Shown in pieces: positions 27,053 through 36,267 of a stretch of DNA of 64,000 bases. The stretch's first letter is position 1. Each line of letters starts with the position of its first letter. Source of the DNA: Borrelia anserina Es (lineage in GTDB: Bacteria; Spirochaetota; Spirochaetia; Borreliales; Borreliaceae); assembly GCF_001936255.1 (NCBI RefSeq), contig NZ_CP014325.1:1-64000 (forward strand), in the 5' to 3' direction. Under the pieces are notes generated by a model. That model saw nothing but the letters and a program-made list of their open reading frames with translations. It was not told the origin of the DNA and did not search any database. A program made the position numbers and the translations under genes.

Positions 27053-27928
27053 TTATATCTTTATTTTGTATCTTTCATTAGCTTCAATACGATTATCACA
27101 ATCCTTAAGGGATTCTAATAATATTTTAAGAACTCTTGCATGCTCTTGCATATTATCAAAGAAACCAGCAATCTTCCTATCTGAATCAAAAGTTTCTTTT
27201 AATAAATCTCCTCCATCTGAAAGTTGCAATTTAGACTTATCTAAACTCTCTGCAACCTTAACCACCCTAAACATAGCCAAGCGTATAAAAGTTTCTCTAG
27301 CCTGTAAAAAAAACATCAGATTTTTACCAATAGAAGCAACAACTCCTTTATCTTTAGAACGTTTAATTTTCTCTAAATACGATTTACTAAAATATTCATA
27401 TACTACCTTCGTGGTAAGATCTGACATCCTATCTAAGAGGGAGACAAAATCATCTACAACCCTAAAATCCTGAGAATGAGGCTCATCTAAGTTTACTGCA
27501 TCTAATATTTCCATAAATTTATATAAAGGCTCTTCTTTATATTGTAATGATGCAAGAATATTTTCATATGTAGCTAAACTATCTACTACCAAGCTCAGTT
27601 TATGAAAAGGAAATTGAAGAGGACGCTCTACTATACTAACCAATTTCTTAAACTCTTTTTTATCATATTTCATCGAATTTGTATAATTATTTAACAAAGA
27701 TAATATCTCAGAAACTTCAGGAAATTGTTCATTGAGATCCACATCACCATCAAAACAACTTAAAAGTCTGGAAGAAGGGTTATTTAAACCACTGACAGAT
27801 CTTTCTTGGTTCGCATCATCACCTCCTACAGGACCTCCTACAGGAGTAACTTCTTCTAACTGCCTACAAGCTACTAAAGCTATAATAAACAGCAAAATAT
27901 AAATAAAATTTAATCTAAATTTTTTCAT
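27053..27928 (-). CDS. LGYD-family lipoprotein 11 (diverged)
   Basis: A 291-residue lipoprotein (FIIALVAC, Cys21) with AAAGGAG before ATG. The tether has a short Gly-Gly-Pro-Val repeat (TPVGGPVGG). The LGYD block is changed to ILASLQYKEEPLYKFMEIL, and the next blocks are FVSLLDRMSDLTTKVVYEYF and LMFFLQARETFIRLAMF. It is therefore a diverged family member, recognisable mainly by block order and spacing. An inverted repeat (27985-28026) and a small hairpin (27939-27957) stand in its leader. Confidence 0.72.
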   Translation of the reverse strand: MKKFRLNFIYILLFIIALVACRQLEEVTPVGGPVGGDDANQERSVSGLNNPSSRLLSCFDGDVDLNEQFPEVSEILSLLNNYTNSMKYDKKEFKKLVSIVERPLQFPFHKLSLVVDSLATYENILASLQYKEEPLYKFMEILDAVNLDEPHSQDFRVVDDFVSLLDRMSDLTTKVVYEYFSKSYLEKIKRSKDKGVVASIGKNLMFFLQARETFIRLAMFRVVKVAESLDKSKLQLSDGGDLLKETFDSDRKIAGFFDNMQEHARVLKILLESLKDCDNRIEANERYKIKI

Positions 27929-27938
27929 AATAATCTCC

Positions 27939-27957
27939 TTTACTTAAAATAAGTAAA
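27939..27957. repeat. Leader hairpin of LGYD gene 11
   Basis: TTTACTTA (27939-27946) and TAAGTAAA (27950-27957) form an 8-bp stem with a 3-base loop that directly adjoins the AAAGGAG ribosome binding site on the minus strand. It could hide that site in the mRNA. Confidence 0.55.
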
Positions 27958-27984
27958 TAATTATCAAGTAATAAAACTAAAATA

Positions 27985-28026
27985 ATTATAATAATACTTA
28001 TTAAGTAATAAGTATTATTATAATTT
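27985..28026. repeat. 20-bp perfect inverted repeat upstream of LGYD gene 11
   Basis: Arms 27985-28004 and 28007-28026 are exact reverse complements separated by two bases. The left end carries TATAAT on the minus strand, so the repeat overlaps the likely promoter. Its shape (perfect arms, 2-base centre) is the same as that of the 29-bp repeat at 12084-12143. Confidence 0.75.
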
Positions 28027-28219
28027 AATTATTATATTAATCAACAGTTTTAATAAAAAAAATATAAAAACATTAATTTATATACTTTTTTGTAGTATAT
28101 TTAATGAATACTACAAAAAATATCTCTGTTAAAAATCATCAAACTAAACACAGCAAGAATCACACACAAATTCTCCCATAATAACAAAAAATCAAACTTA
28201 AATAAGGCATGCTATAACT

Positions 28220-29167
28220 TTAATTAATAATTTTAATTAAAGTGTCAACCATATCTTTTATCAACTCTGCCTTTCGTTGAGTAAAGTTAACTGCTGCAAT
28301 GATATCTCCTTTATCACTCATAATTGCTCCCAAATCAGTAAACATGCTTTGTCTATCACCTATTTTGAAGCCTAATATCACATTTTTAATCTTCCCTATA
28401 AACTGAACTCTGTTCTGAATAAATTCATCTAGATGATTCTTAAGCTTCTTAAGATCTTTCTCAGACTGACTTTGTGCAAGCTTATTTATAACTGAATTAT
28501 TTAAATAATCATTTGTAAGCTGTATAGCTGAACTCGTAATATTACTTAAAGTAACCAACATTCTTCCCAAGTCCTGTCTAAGCGTGGCTTTAAATTCACT
28601 GTCTGGCATATTATCCAAGTCAAATGAACCAACTATTTCTTCCAACTTATTAACGACTCGAACATCACATCCTAGGGTAGAATAAATATTATTTACTAAA
28701 GCTAAATTCAGGAATTCATTACTTACTTCACTGAAATGACTAGGTGATACCAGTGCTTTTAGCTCATTTCCTTTACCATCAACTAATGCTTGTCCGCCAT
28801 TTTCGTAAATTTTTCTCTCAATTTCTGCGATACAAATTTGAAATTGATCTATTTCATCTACAAGTTGTCTCCTGTACCTTAGTATACTTTCTTTAAGCAT
28901 AGAATAAACATTACTGTCTTTTATTAGATCACGATTTGAGAGATCTACTGGAGCTAACACAGAAATTACTTCTTTATGGGATACCAAATTGCTCTTCTTG
29001 GTATCCCTAATTTCACCCCCAAGCTTTTCCGGTTGCTTAATTTCTTCAACTACTTTTCTTTTTAAAGAATTATACTCACGATCGCCTGATGATTGTGAAT
29101 TGCAAGATACAACAAGCAAACAGAATAATAAACTGCAAATAAAAATCATTATATTAAACTTTTTCAC
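28220..29167 (-). CDS. LGYD-family lipoprotein 12
   Basis: A 315-residue lipoprotein (FCLLVVSC, Cys18). GTG at 29167 is the likely start: AAGGGAG lies five bases before it, and the alternative GTG two codons upstream is too close to that site. Core blocks: YRRQLVDEIDQFQICIAEIE, NIYSTLGCDVRVVNKLEEIV, LVTLSNITSSAIQLTNDYL, HLDEFIQNRVQFIGKIKNVI and DLGAIMSDKGDIIAAVNF. The LGYD block reads LGCD. A long insertion of about 35 residues precedes it. Confidence 0.8.
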   Translation of the reverse strand: MKKFNIMIFICSLLFCLLVVSCNSQSSGDREYNSLKRKVVEEIKQPEKLGGEIRDTKKSNLVSHKEVISVLAPVDLSNRDLIKDSNVYSMLKESILRYRRQLVDEIDQFQICIAEIERKIYENGGQALVDGKGNELKALVSPSHFSEVSNEFLNLALVNNIYSTLGCDVRVVNKLEEIVGSFDLDNMPDSEFKATLRQDLGRMLVTLSNITSSAIQLTNDYLNNSVINKLAQSQSEKDLKKLKNHLDEFIQNRVQFIGKIKNVILGFKIGDRQSMFTDLGAIMSDKGDIIAAVNFTQRKAELIKDMVDTLIKIIN

Positions 29168-29450
29168 AGGCACTCCCTTAATCAGAGCTATATACTACAC
29201 AATATCAACTCTTATATATTAAAATGCAATATTACTATATTTTAATATTATATTAACATACTTAATATTAAGTAAAAACAATATAATTTTAAATCATATT
29301 TAAATATTTTTAAACATTAGTCACAATCCAAAAATCCATCTCACCAAATCATATATATGCCTAGCTAACTATTCAATCTGGCCTGAAATATTACTAATAA
29401 GGTCAACTTACCGTTTAATCTTGCTATCTTAAGCAAAGATACTACTTAAT

Positions 29451-29928
29451 TTATTCAATATATAAATAAATACTTACTTCTACATACACCTTCTCTACCT
29501 GCACCACAAAACCCATAATCACATCGCTTCTTATTTTTACTAACTCATCTAAAAGACAATCAATCTTAGCAATAACACTCTCATTATTGTGCGTGATAAC
29601 TTTAGTCAAACGTAACTCACTTAGATAATCATTTAAGATGACTTTAACTGAATCTGTAGCATCTTTTAAAAGAGCTAATAACTTAATAGCAACAGCAGTA
29701 TCTTCATTATCAGCAAGAGAATCTTGCTGATTTAATTTCCCAAACAACATATCTAATTTCTTAATAACATTAGAATCATACCCAAAACTTACATAAATAT
29801 TGTCTTGTACATCCCCATTTTCATGATCAAAGACTTACGATACATTAAAGAAAGGAATACCAAATTGATAATCTGCCTTCTTAAACTCAATTTCTACAAT
29901 AATAATCCAAATCCCTTATTGATTTCAT
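29451..29928 (-). pseudogene. Broken LGYD-family gene
   Basis: An ATG at 29928 with GGAG upstream starts a frame that stops after 13 codons. A second frame then reads IEFKKADYQFGIPFFNVS, a TAA, then NIYVSFGYDSNVIKKLDMLF and continues open to 29451 (LLKDATDSVKVILNDYLSE, IDCLLDELVKIRSDVIMGF). So there is at least one frameshift, one in-frame stop, and no signal peptide. The C-terminal domain is also short, ending early in YVEVSIYLYIE. It was a family member and is no longer functional as a whole, although a 99-residue piece from 29750 could in theory be made. Confidence 0.75.
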
Positions 29929-30579
29929 AAATTTATTCTCCTCAGTCAAGTTTAAATTATATGTTTATATTACATATATGCAACAAATATAATATAATAC
30001 ATATTATATAGTAATACTAAATACTAAATGTTTATTATACATACCTAACCAATATTAAAAACAAAAAAGGAATCACAATAGACCCCCCTCATACACTCAT
30101 TTAACAATATGCCTGCTTCATACAGCATAGGCAAGATCACCATTTCTATCCAACAGATTAATCTTTTTATATGGTTAATTTCGAAGGAATGCTGCAAAGA
30201 TATAGAGATGGGCTTGTAAATGCAAGAATTAAAGTTAAAGAAACTGGATATTAATTTAATATTTAATTTAATAATTTATATAAGCATAGTAATGGTAATC
30301 TTTTTATATAATGCTCCCTTTTTAAAATCAAAAAACACTTTAATATTAAATAATACCTAGTATATTTTGATATTAAATATTATACAATAAGATTGTGTTT
30401 TTGCAATACTTTCAAGAAAAAATACCTAAAAGATATAAATCTTAGCATACTTTTAGGCACACATAAAACAGAAGGAAAACAACAAAGTAAAGGACAAAAA
30501 CACTTTCAATCACATTGCATGTGTTTAAAAGGACTTAATTAAAAAGCTCTAGAGTAATAACATTTTTGCTAATCAAACA
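29929..30579. other. Intergenic region with a gene remnant
   Basis: 650 bases. At 30171-30254 on the plus strand a 27-codon frame (MVNFEGMLQRYRDGLVN... KVKETGY, stop) has a protein-like composition unlike its surroundings but no ribosome binding site, so it looks like the 3' end of a lost gene. I could not name it. The rest is AT-rich without visible structure. Confidence 0.4.
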
Positions 30580-31287
30580 TTATTTAACTAACTTTAAGAT
30601 CCTCTTAGACATTTCCCTTACTAAACGAATATCTGAATTGATATTCCCATTATTAACAATACTCTTTAATGCCTGCAAAATGGTCTGTTTTTCACTAATC
30701 AGATCTATTAGTAAAATTTGTCTTATGATTTGTAAAACCAAATCTTCCTTTCTAGCTATTGCTCTTTTTAAATTGAAAGTGATTAAAGAAATAGTACCTG
30801 CATCCTTACTGGCGCTAATCTTAGTTAAATTTGAATCACTCAAATGCTCATTAAGTATTTCATCAATTGGCACTATAATTTTCTTTAAAAGGTATAATAA
30901 ATCATAAACAACCTTTATATCTCCAGTCATGTCATTAGAGGTTAAATCCAAACTATTTATAATTTTTGATAATTTGTTTACAACTACAGAATCGTATCCC
31001 AATGCAGCATAAACATAATTCTTGGCATCTGGATAGCTAAAGATTAAAGAAAATTTATCAAAAGGAATATTAAATCCATAATTGCTTCTTTGAAAATTAT
31101 TGAATGCCCAGGTAAGTTCATCTTTATATGTTCGTACCGTTTGCTCAAGTATATCATAAGCTCTATCTCTTTCCATAAACTCACTAACACCTATTTTAGA
31201 CATAAAATTATAAAATAGCATAACTAAAATAATTGTAATGAATGAGATAACAAAACCCGAAAGTATTATAAATATCGTTTTCTTCAT
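30580..31287 (-). CDS. LGYD-family protein 13 with N-terminal membrane anchor
   Basis: A 235-residue protein (ATG 31287, AAGGA seven bases before it). Unlike other members, the N-terminus is one long hydrophobic segment (residues 3-27, ILSGFVISFITIILVMLFY) with no Cys, so it should be a membrane-anchored protein rather than a lipoprotein. The core is very typical: VRTYKDELTWAFNNFQRSN, YGFNIPFDKFSLIFSY, YVYAALGYDSVVVNKLSKII, LNEHLSDSNLTKIS and ALKSIVNNGNINSDI. Confidence 0.8.
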   Translation of the reverse strand: MKKTIFIILSGFVISFITIILVMLFYNFMSKIGVSEFMERDRAYDILEQTVRTYKDELTWAFNNFQRSNYGFNIPFDKFSLIFSYPDAKNYVYAALGYDSVVVNKLSKIINSLDLTSNDMTGDIKVVYDLLYLLKKIIVPIDEILNEHLSDSNLTKISASKDAGTISLITFNLKRAIARKEDLVLQIIRQILLIDLISEKQTILQALKSIVNNGNINSDIRLVREMSKRILKLVK

Positions 31288-31633
31288 CAAACATTCCTTT
31301 TTGCAAGACCATACAATATACTATTTAAAAAAATAATGTGGAAAAACAAAACATATAATCATTATTATATAATAAAATTATATTTTTAAAACAATTTAAT
31401 TTAAAAAAATTACTATAAAGTAATACAAATTTACTAATTTATTAATCATTTTAGAAAATAAACAAATAGATTAAGAAATAAATAAGATAAATCCAACAAA
31501 ACTTGCTTATCAGAAGAATTTTAGATTTTAATTAAATTAGAAAAGTTAAAAATTATTTAACCAAAAATTAAAATCCTTTTTTTAAAAAAAAGATTTTGCT
31601 CAAAATAACAAATATGAAATTAAAAATAATAAT
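31288..31633. other. Intergenic region between nrdF and LGYD gene 13
   Basis: About 345 AT-rich bases with no coding frame. It contains the promoter area of LGYD gene 13 and, near its right end, the terminator of the nrd operon. Confidence 0.5.
31570..31597 (-). terminator. Terminator of the thyX-nrdIEF operon
   Basis: AAAATC (31570-31575) and GATTTT (31592-31597) flank a T7/A8 inner stem. It lies about 40 bases after the nrdF stop codon in transcription direction. Confidence 0.6.
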
Positions 31634-32596
31634 TTACACAAAATCATCATCTTCTAAAGGCTCAAATCTCATAGGCTTGATGTAACCATTACCTTTAGTA
31701 GAGAAAAAATCATGAGTCTTAGTATTGGTTCTCAGACCATTTAAAACCAAAGGATTAACCTCAATATCTTGGATATCAAAAATAGCATCAAACCCTAAAT
31801 TCATCAAAGCTTTGTCAGCATTATACCTTACAAAAATATCAACGGCTGCCTCAAGTCCAATAGATGAATATAAGTCTTTAGTATATTTACTCTCTAAATC
31901 ATAAAGTTTCTCTAAAATAAGCTTGGCTTCCTTTTGCGCAAATGCTTGTTCTTGAAAAGTCATCTTATTAAACTCTTCTTGTGCCAAAAGACCAACAAAA
32001 ACTCCATGCACAGACTCATCTCGCAATATTAAATTAATAATCTCACCGCTATTAATCATCTTACCCTGACCTGCAAGATAGAGGGGATAAAAAAATCCAG
32101 AATAAAACAAAAAAGTCTCAAGGAATACAGAAGTACATAAGGCCTTATATAAACTCATCCTATCGTTTATACTATTATATTTACCTAAGATCAAATCTAA
32201 CTTATCTTGTAAATTTCTATAAGTTTTTATCCACCCAAATATACGATCTATCCGGTCCATGTTGGAGAGACTTGAGAATATGCTACTATAACTCTTAGCA
32301 TGCATATGCTCCATAGCACTCATAAACCCAAGAACTGGTTTATAATCTAAATTATCTATTGCTAAAGCTATACGTGGCATACCAACAGAACCTTGTTCTG
32401 TATCCAATAACGTAAGTCCACCTAAAACCTTCTCATAAACGTCCTGTTCTTCGTCATCTAAAGTCTTCCAAACCAATTTATCATCAGAGATTGGAATCTC
32501 CTCATCTACCCAAAATTGCCTTACGTTTTGATCCCAAAACATCTTGGTATAACCATTGTTTAACCTATTCCAGTTTATGGCATTTCTATTTTTCAC
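31634..32596 (-). CDS. nrdF: Class Ib ribonucleotide reductase, beta (radical) subunit NrdF
   Basis: The 320-residue product makes and holds the tyrosyl radical that NrdE needs to reduce ribonucleotides. Diiron/dimanganese ligands and radical site are in place: LLDTEQG near residue 65, MEHMHAKSYS near 96-105 (Glu, His and the radical Tyr), FLETFLFYSGF near 150 and LRDESVHG near 185. The GTG start at 32596 follows AGGAG by eight bases; a longer frame would overlap nrdE. The gene begins 11 bases after the nrdE stop. The C-terminal MRFEPLEDDDF fits the NrdE-docking tail of NrdF proteins. Confidence 0.95.
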   Translation of the reverse strand: MKNRNAINWNRLNNGYTKMFWDQNVRQFWVDEEIPISDDKLVWKTLDDEEQDVYEKVLGGLTLLDTEQGSVGMPRIALAIDNLDYKPVLGFMSAMEHMHAKSYSSIFSSLSNMDRIDRIFGWIKTYRNLQDKLDLILGKYNSINDRMSLYKALCTSVFLETFLFYSGFFYPLYLAGQGKMINSGEIINLILRDESVHGVFVGLLAQEEFNKMTFQEQAFAQKEAKLILEKLYDLESKYTKDLYSSIGLEAAVDIFVRYNADKALMNLGFDAIFDIQDIEVNPLVLNGLRTNTKTHDFFSTKGNGYIKPMRFEPLEDDDFV

Positions 32597-32607
32597 TAAT
32601 AACTCTC

Positions 32608-34683
32608 CTATATTGCACAAAGAATACATTCATCTACTGAGAGATTTTTATTGCGCGTATAATATAAACTCTTAAGTCCCTTATTTTTAGCATAAATGTA
32701 AAGTTTCACAAGTTCCCTAGTAGTAGTTTCATTTGTCACATAAAGCAAAGTACTAATTCCCTGATCAACATGACGCTGAGCCTCACTTACAAGATCAATC
32801 AACTTTTTCATGTCCATATAATATGCTGACTTAAAAAGTAGAGCATTCTCCCTACTAAGATATGGCATTGGATAATAAGTTGTAGAATTACCATAAACCC
32901 TAGCCTCAACAGGTTCAACAATAGGCATAAGAGATGTCGTTGCATTTTGAATATAAGATATACTCTGAGTTGGTGCCACGGCCAGACGATAAGAATGATA
33001 AAGCCCATGCATTTGTACATCACGCTTAAGGTTTTCCCAATCACCCTTGCCAGGAATTTTTAAAACACTAAATATCCTTTCTACTGTTGCTGTCCTGGGA
33101 AAAAACTCTTCATTTAGATACATATCAAAGTAATTACCATTATAATACTCACTTTTTTCAAAATCCTTAAAAGCTTGACCCTTATCCTTTGCAATATTCA
33201 TACTACTCTTTAGGGAATAAAAATTTAATAACATAAAAAAGGTACGAACAAAATCTAAAGCCTCTTCGCTCTCATAAGGAATCTTATTTTTAATTAAAAA
33301 GCCATGTAAATTCATAACCCCAAGACCAACGGAATGATAATCATTATTTGCCTTTTTTATACTTGGAGCATTTTTAATCTCAGTCTTATCAACAACATAT
33401 GTTAATGCCCTCATAGCAACATCAATAGTATATTCCAAATCGCTATTAACCACATTAACAATATTTAATGAACCTAAAATACAACTAATATCATATCCAA
33501 TCAAATCTCCCTCACCATAATCACCAATGACTGATGGAGTTTGAATTTGAAAAATCTCTGTACAAAGATTAGACATCTTAATCTTTCCAAGACCTTTTAA
33601 AGGATTTCTTAAATTACATGCCGTTGAATACATTATATAAGGATATCCAGATTCAAATTGTAATCTAGCAATATAAACTAACATATCTCTAGCTGAGATC
33701 TCTTTTTTTAAAATATCAGGATTACTTGCAAGAGCATCATACTCCTTATCAAAATCAATCTCATTCATCAAGCGACCAGTTGCCTTGTAAAGCGAATATG
33801 GTGCAAAAGCATAATAATTTTGCCCCATTTTCGCAATATCAAAAAACTTATCCGGGATTATTACCCCTAGCGATAATGTCTGAACACGACTCTTCTCATC
33901 AGCATTAATCTTTTTTGTGTCTAGGAAATCTTCTATATCATAATGAAAAATATTTAAATATACAGCCCCAGCACCCTTTCTTTGTCCCATCTGATCTGCA
34001 TAGCTAAATCCATCTTCTAAAAGCTTCATAACAGGAATAATACCTTTTGCAATATTACAAATTCCCCTTATCTCCTCACCTCTGGCCCTAATATTTGAAA
34101 GATTTAAAGCCACTCCTCCACCAATTTTCGAAAGCTGCATAGCAGAAGAAATATTAAAAGTAATACTATTAAGTGAATCTCCAACTTCTAACAAGAAACA
34201 CGATACTAGTTCACCTCGAACCTTTTTCCCAGCATTTAAAAATGTAGGAGTTGCAGGTTGATATCTTTGCTTTATCATCTCCAAAGCAAGCTTTAAAGCA
34301 AAATCAAAATTACCACTAGCAAGAGAAAGACTAACTGCAATTATTCTATCTTCATAAGATTCCAGATAAGTATCTCCATCATTCATCTTAAGTGCATAAT
34401 CTTTATAAAACTTAGAAGCACTCATATAAGATTTAAACTTAAAATTTTCACCCCTAACAAGTTCATATATCTCTAGTATTTGCTCTTCAGAATAGTTTTC
34501 ATAAAAATCTTCATATAAATTATTATCAATAAGATAATGCATTCTTTCATTTGGACTTTTAAATTTTAAAGACTTGCTCTTGACCTCCTCTAAAAAAACA
34601 CTCAAAGCCTCAAGATCTTTCTCTAACCTGTAAAATCCATCTTTTAAAACCATAATTTCATTATTTAACTCTAAGTGCCTCAT
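32608..34683 (-). CDS. nrdE: Class Ib ribonucleotide reductase, alpha (catalytic) subunit NrdE
   Basis: The 691-residue protein reduces ribonucleoside diphosphates. Motifs include the substrate loop PATPTFLNAGK, first redox Cys in SCFLLEVGDS, GGGVALNLSNIRARGEEIRG, the active-site NLCTEIF (Asn, Cys, Glu), PTQSISYIQNATTSLMPIVE, and the C-terminal redox pair CILCAI. It has no long N-terminal ATP-cone domain, as expected for NrdE. Its ATG lies within the end of nrdI (23-base overlap), so translation is probably coupled. Lyme Borrelia generally lack ribonucleotide reductase genes, so this is a marker of the relapsing-fever side. Confidence 0.96.
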   Translation of the reverse strand: MRHLELNNEIMVLKDGFYRLEKDLEALSVFLEEVKSKSLKFKSPNERMHYLIDNNLYEDFYENYSEEQILEIYELVRGENFKFKSYMSASKFYKDYALKMNDGDTYLESYEDRIIAVSLSLASGNFDFALKLALEMIKQRYQPATPTFLNAGKKVRGELVSCFLLEVGDSLNSITFNISSAMQLSKIGGGVALNLSNIRARGEEIRGICNIAKGIIPVMKLLEDGFSYADQMGQRKGAGAVYLNIFHYDIEDFLDTKKINADEKSRVQTLSLGVIIPDKFFDIAKMGQNYYAFAPYSLYKATGRLMNEIDFDKEYDALASNPDILKKEISARDMLVYIARLQFESGYPYIMYSTACNLRNPLKGLGKIKMSNLCTEIFQIQTPSVIGDYGEGDLIGYDISCILGSLNIVNVVNSDLEYTIDVAMRALTYVVDKTEIKNAPSIKKANNDYHSVGLGVMNLHGFLIKNKIPYESEEALDFVRTFFMLLNFYSLKSSMNIAKDKGQAFKDFEKSEYYNGNYFDMYLNEEFFPRTATVERIFSVLKIPGKGDWENLKRDVQMHGLYHSYRLAVAPTQSISYIQNATTSLMPIVEPVEARVYGNSTTYYPMPYLSRENALLFKSAYYMDMKKLIDLVSEAQRHVDQGISTLLYVTNETTTRELVKLYIYAKNKGLKSLYYTRNKNLSVDECILCAI

Positions 34684-35026
34684 TTCTAATCCTTCCTACA
34701 AAATTCTCAACATCACGAGATGTACCTGAAAGTTCAAATTTTAATATTTCTTCAACATTATATTTACTTTTTATTAAGTTAACGGCATTGCAAAAGGAAT
34801 CACCCCAATTTCTATTTCCACTCCCAGCAACTCCAACCATAAGTTTAAAATTACGCTCTAAAAATTTTTCTACCTCAGTTGGAATTCTGCCAAACGAAAT
34901 TGTATATGTAAGCAACACATAAGACTTATCCACTATCTCCTCACCCGTAACTATTCGAAAAGTATCTTTGATTCCCGTCTTAGCAATAAAACGTTCTATA
35001 TTTCCTGTCTTTGAAGCATAAATCAC
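34661..35026 (-). CDS. nrdI: NrdI flavodoxin-like RNR activator
   Basis: A 121-residue flavodoxin-like protein. It has the FMN phosphate loop YASKTGNIERF near the start, YTISFGRIPTEVEKFLE in the middle and VAGSGNRNWGDSFCNAV, which are typical NrdI elements. NrdI supplies the oxidant that assembles the Mn2-Tyr radical of NrdF. GTG 35026 is the first plausible start. A slightly longer product through ATT codon is possible, since NrdI proteins usually have one or two more hydrophobic residues before VIYAS. It lies 60 bases after thyX and overlaps nrdE. Confidence 0.92.
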   Translation of the reverse strand: MIYASKTGNIERFIAKTGIKDTFRIVTGEEIVDKSYVLLTYTISFGRIPTEVEKFLERNFKLMVGVAGSGNRNWGDSFCNAVNLIKSKYNVEEILKFELSGTSRDVENFVGRIRNEALRVK

Positions 35027-35086
35027 TAAAATATACCTACCCTCTTATGGTCAATTATAAAATTATAAATTTAAAAATTAAGTTTT

Positions 35087-35905
35087 TTATAAATTAAGTT
35101 TTTCTTTTAACCTGTTTAAATTTTTCTCTGGCAAATCCAATTTGGTCAAATCTAATGCCTTTCGGATCTCACACACCTCTTTATTTGAAAGCATAACTCC
35201 TTCCAAAATATGTTCTTTAAAACTAGCAGTTGCTAATGGCACTACCAAACTTACAATATCTAATATAACACTAGCATATTCTCTAATTTCCTTTTGTGCA
35301 TGCATTGATATCCTAAGTTTAATAAAACGAAACAAATTATTCAGATCAATTTGCCAGTACCACTCAGTATATAAACTTAAAGGCAAAGTTATCCTTGCAA
35401 GTTCTCGAGAGACATCTCTCTTAATCATATCGTCATAAATCTTATAAGCAACTTTATAACCATCATCTAACCCACCTAAAAACGATACAGCAACATCATC
35501 ATCAACATCATCATCCGAGCGACCCTGCTTATTAACCAAACTTTGCTTCTTAATATCTTCCTTACAAGGAATATAAAACTCCTCTCTCATTAAGCTATAG
35601 CGCCCCGAGACTTCATTAATCCTTGATGTTCTATGCCTCATCCACTGCCGTGCTACAAATATTGGTGCTTTAACATGAAAGGTCAAAACCACTTGCTCAA
35701 GTGGACTTGTATGTTCATTTCTTATTAAATAGTCAATAAGAGCAGCATTATCTCTTTTTGCTTTAGAATCTCTATAAGAAACCCTAGCAGCATTTACTAT
35801 TCTATTATCACTACCCATATAGTCAACAAGTCTTAAAAATCCTTTATCTAAAACCTTATATTCCTTGTCTAATATTTCTTCCGCTGTCTTCACGTAATCG
35901 TGCAT
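35087..35905 (-). CDS. thyX: Flavin-dependent thymidylate synthase ThyX
   Basis: The 272-residue product converts dUMP to dTMP with FAD, NADPH and methylene-tetrahydrofolate. The ThyX signature RHRTSRINEVSGRY lies near residue 80, with upstream FVARQWMRHR and downstream residues ELARITLPLSLYTEWYWQID that bind dUMP in the family. AGGATGGG precedes the ATG. It is the first gene of the thyX-nrdI-nrdE-nrdF operon, which supplies both dNTPs and dTMP. ThyX and NrdEF on a large plasmid are an established feature of relapsing-fever Borrelia. Confidence 0.95.
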   Translation of the reverse strand: MHDYVKTAEEILDKEYKVLDKGFLRLVDYMGSDNRIVNAARVSYRDSKAKRDNAALIDYLIRNEHTSPLEQVVLTFHVKAPIFVARQWMRHRTSRINEVSGRYSLMREEFYIPCKEDIKKQSLVNKQGRSDDDVDDDVAVSFLGGLDDGYKVAYKIYDDMIKRDVSRELARITLPLSLYTEWYWQIDLNNLFRFIKLRISMHAQKEIREYASVILDIVSLVVPLATASFKEHILEGVMLSNKEVCEIRKALDLTKLDLPEKNLNRLKEKLNL

Positions 35906-36267
35906 ATACCCATCCTAATTAATTAAAATTCTTCCCCCCAAAATACTCTTTGAAAATTACGCCCTCAAGTGGCCACACAGATTATAAACAAACCAGATAT
36001 CAAATACTACACATAAATGCTCTATATATGATTTAAGAATAATATCACAATAATATCACAATTGTTCCCATAATATCAAAATAAAAGTTAACAGATAAAT
36101 GTTAGCATAAAACTACCGATTATTAAACAAGCATTTTCTGCAGAGTCTGTTCATCTGAGCACTAATAAACCCAATACAACAACATGAATAAGAAATAAAT
36201 ACAAATGAACATTAAAATGAAAAACATATTTTTTAGTGATACACTTCTATGCTTGGGAGGCCCAAAA
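35906..36267. other. Divergent promoter region, thyX operon and S2/P23-like gene
   Basis: No coding frame. On the minus strand TATAAT (35981-35986) could be the -10 of the thyX operon, but no good -35 stands 17 bases behind it. The right 60 bases, 36205-36267, are an open in-frame extension of the next gene that lacks a ribosome binding site of its own. Confidence 0.4.

Noticed and set aside
29451-29750. 99-codon frame taken as a small gene
   Set aside because: It is the 3' part of a broken family member; protein similarity continues upstream past a stop and frameshift.
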